From the NCBI RefSeq assembly GCF_028288225.1, contig NZ_JAQBOC010000057.1, positions 90,774-154,773 on the forward strand: a stretch of 64,000 bases of DNA, in the 5' to 3' direction. Position 1 is the first letter of the stretch. Each line of letters opens with the position of its first letter. The notes below the pieces were generated by a model. The model was not told the DNA's origin. It ran no database searches and saw nothing but the letters and a program-made list of their open reading frames with translations. Shown piece by piece: positions 61,996 to 64,000 of the stretch. Position numbers and translations under genes: made by a program. This DNA is from Mucilaginibacter sp. (lineage in GTDB: Bacteria > Bacteroidota > Bacteroidia > Sphingobacteriales > Sphingobacteriaceae).

Positions 61996-62574
61996 CTATT
62001 CCATACTATCATTTATTGCATTTATAGCATCGAAATGCGCTTGCAGCACGGGCAATGTTTTAACAGCAAATAATTTTACATCAGGGTCAACACAATCTTT
62101 TGCGGCTGACTCAAAAGTGGAGATATCTTTTTTATAATCATCAATCATATTATTAATATAGGCTTTATCAAAGTCGTTTCCTGACTTTTTTGATAACGTG
62201 CTAATTTCATTCTGCTTATCAACACCAAGTACAATTTCCAGGTGAATGTTTTTAGCTGACGCAAGGCCTTTAATTTTATTATTTATTTTGGAGTGCTCTG
62301 CAATCATAAGCATTCCAAATTTTTTAACCCGCTTATTACTGCCCTTTTGCCGGGCAAGTCTTCCTAATTCCACTTCCGCTACTCCTGAGTTTGCTGCTTC
62401 AGATACAAAGCTGACATCAACTTTTTCAGCAACAATATTTAGTTTGGCGCTGGTATTTTTTACAACAGTAACACTATCTACTATTGATACATTCTTATTT
62501 GTTGTGTTGCTTTTACATGCCTGCAGGGTAATTACAAAAGGTATAATGGTAGTTAAAAGTGCTAACTTATTCAT
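61996..62574 (-). CDS. DUF4142 lipoprotein
   Basis: A 192-residue protein with a lipoprotein signal (lipobox LQAC, Cys about 20) and an all-helical DUF4142 domain (about 55-190) with LGRLARQKGSNKRVKKFGMLMIAEH and FDKAYINNMIDDYKKDIS. DUF4142 proteins are ferritin-like-fold periplasmic proteins of unknown function, often stress-linked. ATG 62574 is preferred over 62580 and 62607 for the signal peptide. Convergent with lepB copy 4. Confidence 0.88.
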   Translation of the reverse strand: MNKLALLTTIIPFVITLQACKSNTTNKNVSIVDSVTVVKNTSAKLNIVAEKVDVSFVSEAANSGVAEVELGRLARQKGSNKRVKKFGMLMIAEHSKINNKIKGLASAKNIHLEIVLGVDKQNEISTLSKKSGNDFDKAYINNMIDDYKKDISTFESAAKDCVDPDVKLFAVKTLPVLQAHFDAINAINDSME

Positions 62575-62681
62575 AATCATTTGTGTTGGCAGGTATACTA
62601 TTAACAAAATATACCCGGTTTAGTTTACCTGCATAAGATAAAGATAGTACTTCGGTATTAATTTTTATAAATGGTATTTAT

Positions 62682-62710
62682 TGTGTTAGCTTAAAGTTTT
62701 ATTATTTTTG
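62682..62710 (+). promoter_or_regulatory. promoter of gcvH
   Basis: TTG (62682-62684), 18 bases, then a perfect TATTTTTG (62703-62710), matching the Bacteroidota -33/-7 consensus, 21 bases before the gcvH start codon. Confidence 0.55.
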
Positions 62711-62731
62711 AACCATAAAAATCAAAAAACT

Positions 62732-63112
62732 ATGGATTTTCCGGCAGGATTAAAATACACTAAAGACCACGAGTGGATAAAAGTTGAAGGCGATATAGCT
62801 TATATAGGTATCACTGAATTTGCACAGCGCGAATTAGGCGATATAGTTTATATCGATATCACCTCGTTAGGAAAAGAAGTTGCCAAAGACGAAGTTTTTG
62901 GAACAGTTGAAGCGGTTAAAACCGTATCAGATCTTTTTATGCCGGTTACCGGAACAATTAATGAAGTTAACCCGGCGCTGGATAAGCAGCCCGAGTTGGT
63001 AAACTCCGATCCATATGGGGAAGGCTGGATGGTTAAGATAACGTTATCAGATACATCAGCTGTTGACGCGTTATTAACAGCCGATAGCTATAAATCATTG
63101 GTTGGCGCTTAA
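62732..63112 (+). CDS. gcvH: glycine cleavage system H protein
   Basis: A 126-residue lipoyl carrier of the glycine cleavage system. The start YTKDHEWIKVEGDIAYIGIT and the lipoylation motif GTVEAVKTVSDLFMPV (lysine about 64) are diagnostic. ATG 62732 removes an eight-residue extension. It overlaps the VanZ-like gene by one base, so they are co-transcribed; the glycine cleavage partners gcvT and gcvP are not in the window. Confidence 0.97.
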   Translation: MDFPAGLKYTKDHEWIKVEGDIAYIGITEFAQRELGDIVYIDITSLGKEVAKDEVFGTVEAVKTVSDLFMPVTGTINEVNPALDKQPELVNSDPYGEGWMVKITLSDTSAVDALLTADSYKSLVGA

Positions 63113-63507
63113 TGAAAATCGCTATTAAATATTACTGGCCCGCAATTTTGTGGGCCTTATTTGTTTTAACAATGTGCTGTGTAAAATTAGGGGATGTGTC
63201 TGATTCACCTTTGTTTTTTCCAGGCTTTGATAAGCTGGTGCATTGTGGCTTTTTTTTTGTGATGATTGTTTTTAGCTCCGCAGGCTACATAAGGCAACAA
63301 TCCCTTAGTAGTTTATCGTATAAAGCACTATTATTGATCACTGCTATCATTATTGCCTACGGCGGCCTCATTGAAGTACTGCAGAAATACGTTTTTACGT
63401 GGAGAAGCGGTGAATGGGACGATTTGTTTGCTGATGTAATTGGCGCGTTAATGGCAGCATTTAGCATAATTATAACAGTTAAATCATTGAGCCATGAAAA
63501 AAAATAA
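63112..63507 (+). CDS. VanZ-like family membrane protein
   Basis: A 131-residue inner-membrane protein with four hydrophobic helices and the VanZ-like pattern DKLVHCGFFFVMIVFSS and GGLIEVLQKYV, ending WDDLFADVIGALMA. Homologues following gcvH are widespread in Bacteroidota; function unknown (VanZ raises teicoplanin resistance in another phylum). It overlaps gcvH and the following lipoprotein gene. Confidence 0.88.
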   Translation: MKIAIKYYWPAILWALFVLTMCCVKLGDVSDSPLFFPGFDKLVHCGFFFVMIVFSSAGYIRQQSLSSLSYKALLLITAIIIAYGGLIEVLQKYVFTWRSGEWDDLFADVIGALMAAFSIIITVKSLSHEKK

Positions 63508-63643
63508 ATTTATATTATTGGGGCTGTTAGGACTGCTCGCCCTTTCATCGTGCGGCATTTTCCATAAAAGCTGCGGCTGTCCAACGTTTGGAAATATAGA
63601 TCAGCATGCCGCTCCGCATAAATCCCCTTCTTTTATTGCCTGA
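63494..63643 (+). CDS. small Cys-containing lipoprotein
   Basis: A 49-residue frame from ATG 63494, overlapping the VanZ gene end by 14 bases. It has a lipoprotein signal (LLALSSCGIF, lipid Cys 20), then a KSCGCP motif and a short tail. A small lipoprotein of this kind follows the VanZ gene in related genomes by my recollection; this could not be checked. The CGC motif could bind metal. Confidence 0.6.
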   Translation: MKKNKFILLGLLGLLALSSCGIFHKSCGCPTFGNIDQHAAPHKSPSFIA

Positions 63644-63834
63644 TTCAGCGTAACCTATCAACCACGGGCATCGTAGAAAATGATCAAACAAATACCATTG
63701 GCCGGTACTTTTACGCAAAGCTAATTTATAAGATAACTAAAATAGGATCACCTGCTAAAACCACACCCGGCATAATTATTATGAGATAAAAATTGACTGA
63801 CGACAAGTGCTTGTAAAGGCTTATCTTTGGCTAT

Positions 63835-64000
63835 ATGCCTGATAATAAACCACCGGTAGCTGGAAAATATATTGATCCTTTAGTTGACTTCGCCTTCAAG
63901 AAAATATTTGGCAGCGAACCTAATAAAGATCTGCTAATTGCTTTTTTAAATGAAGTATTTCGTGGTCGAAAACATATTGTCGATCTGGTGTACAATAAGA
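63835..64000 (+). CDS. Rpn-family nuclease/transposase, start only
   Basis: The right window edge cuts this gene after 55 codons. The start GKYIDPLVDFAFKKIFGSEPNK (seen in two parts), then LLIAFLNEVFRGR, is the signature of the Rpn/PDDEXK family of recombination-promoting nucleases, which are often many per genome and spread by transposition-like events. The catalytic region lies outside the window. Confidence 0.85.
   Translation, partial: MPDNKPPVAGKYIDPLVDFAFKKIFGSEPNKDLLIAFLNEVFRGRKHIVDLVYNK

Noticed and set aside
63644..63834. Possible eroded frame (GIVENDQTNTIGRYFY)
   Set aside because: About 45 codons without a start or a known family; it is kept as spacer.

Overview
The window looks like a chromosomal segment of a Bacteroidota bacterium, most likely of the Sphingobacteriaceae (Mucilaginibacter/Pedobacter-like). 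This rests on sequence features: a type IX secretion (gliding-motility) C-terminal domain, DUF4295 between rpmG and ftsY, the order parA-parB-DUF5683-dapB-lepB, a BshC bacillithiol gene, GIN-domain and 7TMR-DISM proteins, weak Shine-Dalgarno sites, and promoters of the TTG / TAnnTTTG type. No database search was possible, so the genus is an inference.

Layout. 1-2.3 kb: a leftward operon for copper handling (HMA-MauE membrane protein, DUF3347 protein, multicopper oxidase cut by the window edge). 2.3-7 kb: remnants of an AraC regulator and a nitroreductase fused back to back, then a Crp-family regulator, an AhpD-like protein, and a MocR regulator divergent from an azoreductase/EamA exporter pair. 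7.1-12.5 kb: a mobilisation module (truncated TraG-type coupling protein, relaxase, MobA-like protein, candidate oriT, small genes) and a tyrosine recombinase abutting the 3' end of tRNA-Ala(GGC). This is the right end of an integrated mobile element whose left end was not found; the accessory genes to its left may be cargo.

12.6-28.3 kb is mostly core genome: a DUF885 protein, an 800-base AT-rich desert holding an orphan hairpin leader, an MFS transporter, lpxB-surE, acs, rpmB-rpmG-DUF4295-ftsY-rimO, bshC, an RBBP9-like hydrolase and an Ldh-family dehydrogenase. Several spacers here carry short tandem or inverted repeats. 28.3-35.9 kb is the leftward parA-parB-DUF5683-dapB operon followed by three tandem, partly chimeric signal peptidase I genes; a fourth copy lies at 60.9 kb.

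36.2-53.4 kb is largely cell-envelope biology: an FMN reductase, a T9SS-exported adhesin-like protein, a VIT transporter, a family of outer-membrane proteins present once as a fused and once as a split gene pair, a TonB-dependent receptor, a GH20 hexosaminidase, a GIN-domain protein, a TPR membrane protein beside a 58-residue peptide with tandem TPIGF units, and a large AsmA-like protein.

53.5-59.5 kb is the most unusual region: a leftward cluster encoding a LuxI/FeeM-like GNAT-fold acyltransferase candidate, a SAM methyltransferase, a 7TMR-DISM sensor kinase, a receiver-histidine kinase and a lone receiver, with another receiver gene converging on it. It has the parts expected of a small-molecule signal synthesis and sensing module, though that function is inferred. 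The window ends with a BtuF-like protein, the fourth lepB, a DUF4142 lipoprotein, gcvH-VanZ-lipoprotein and the start of an Rpn-family nuclease.
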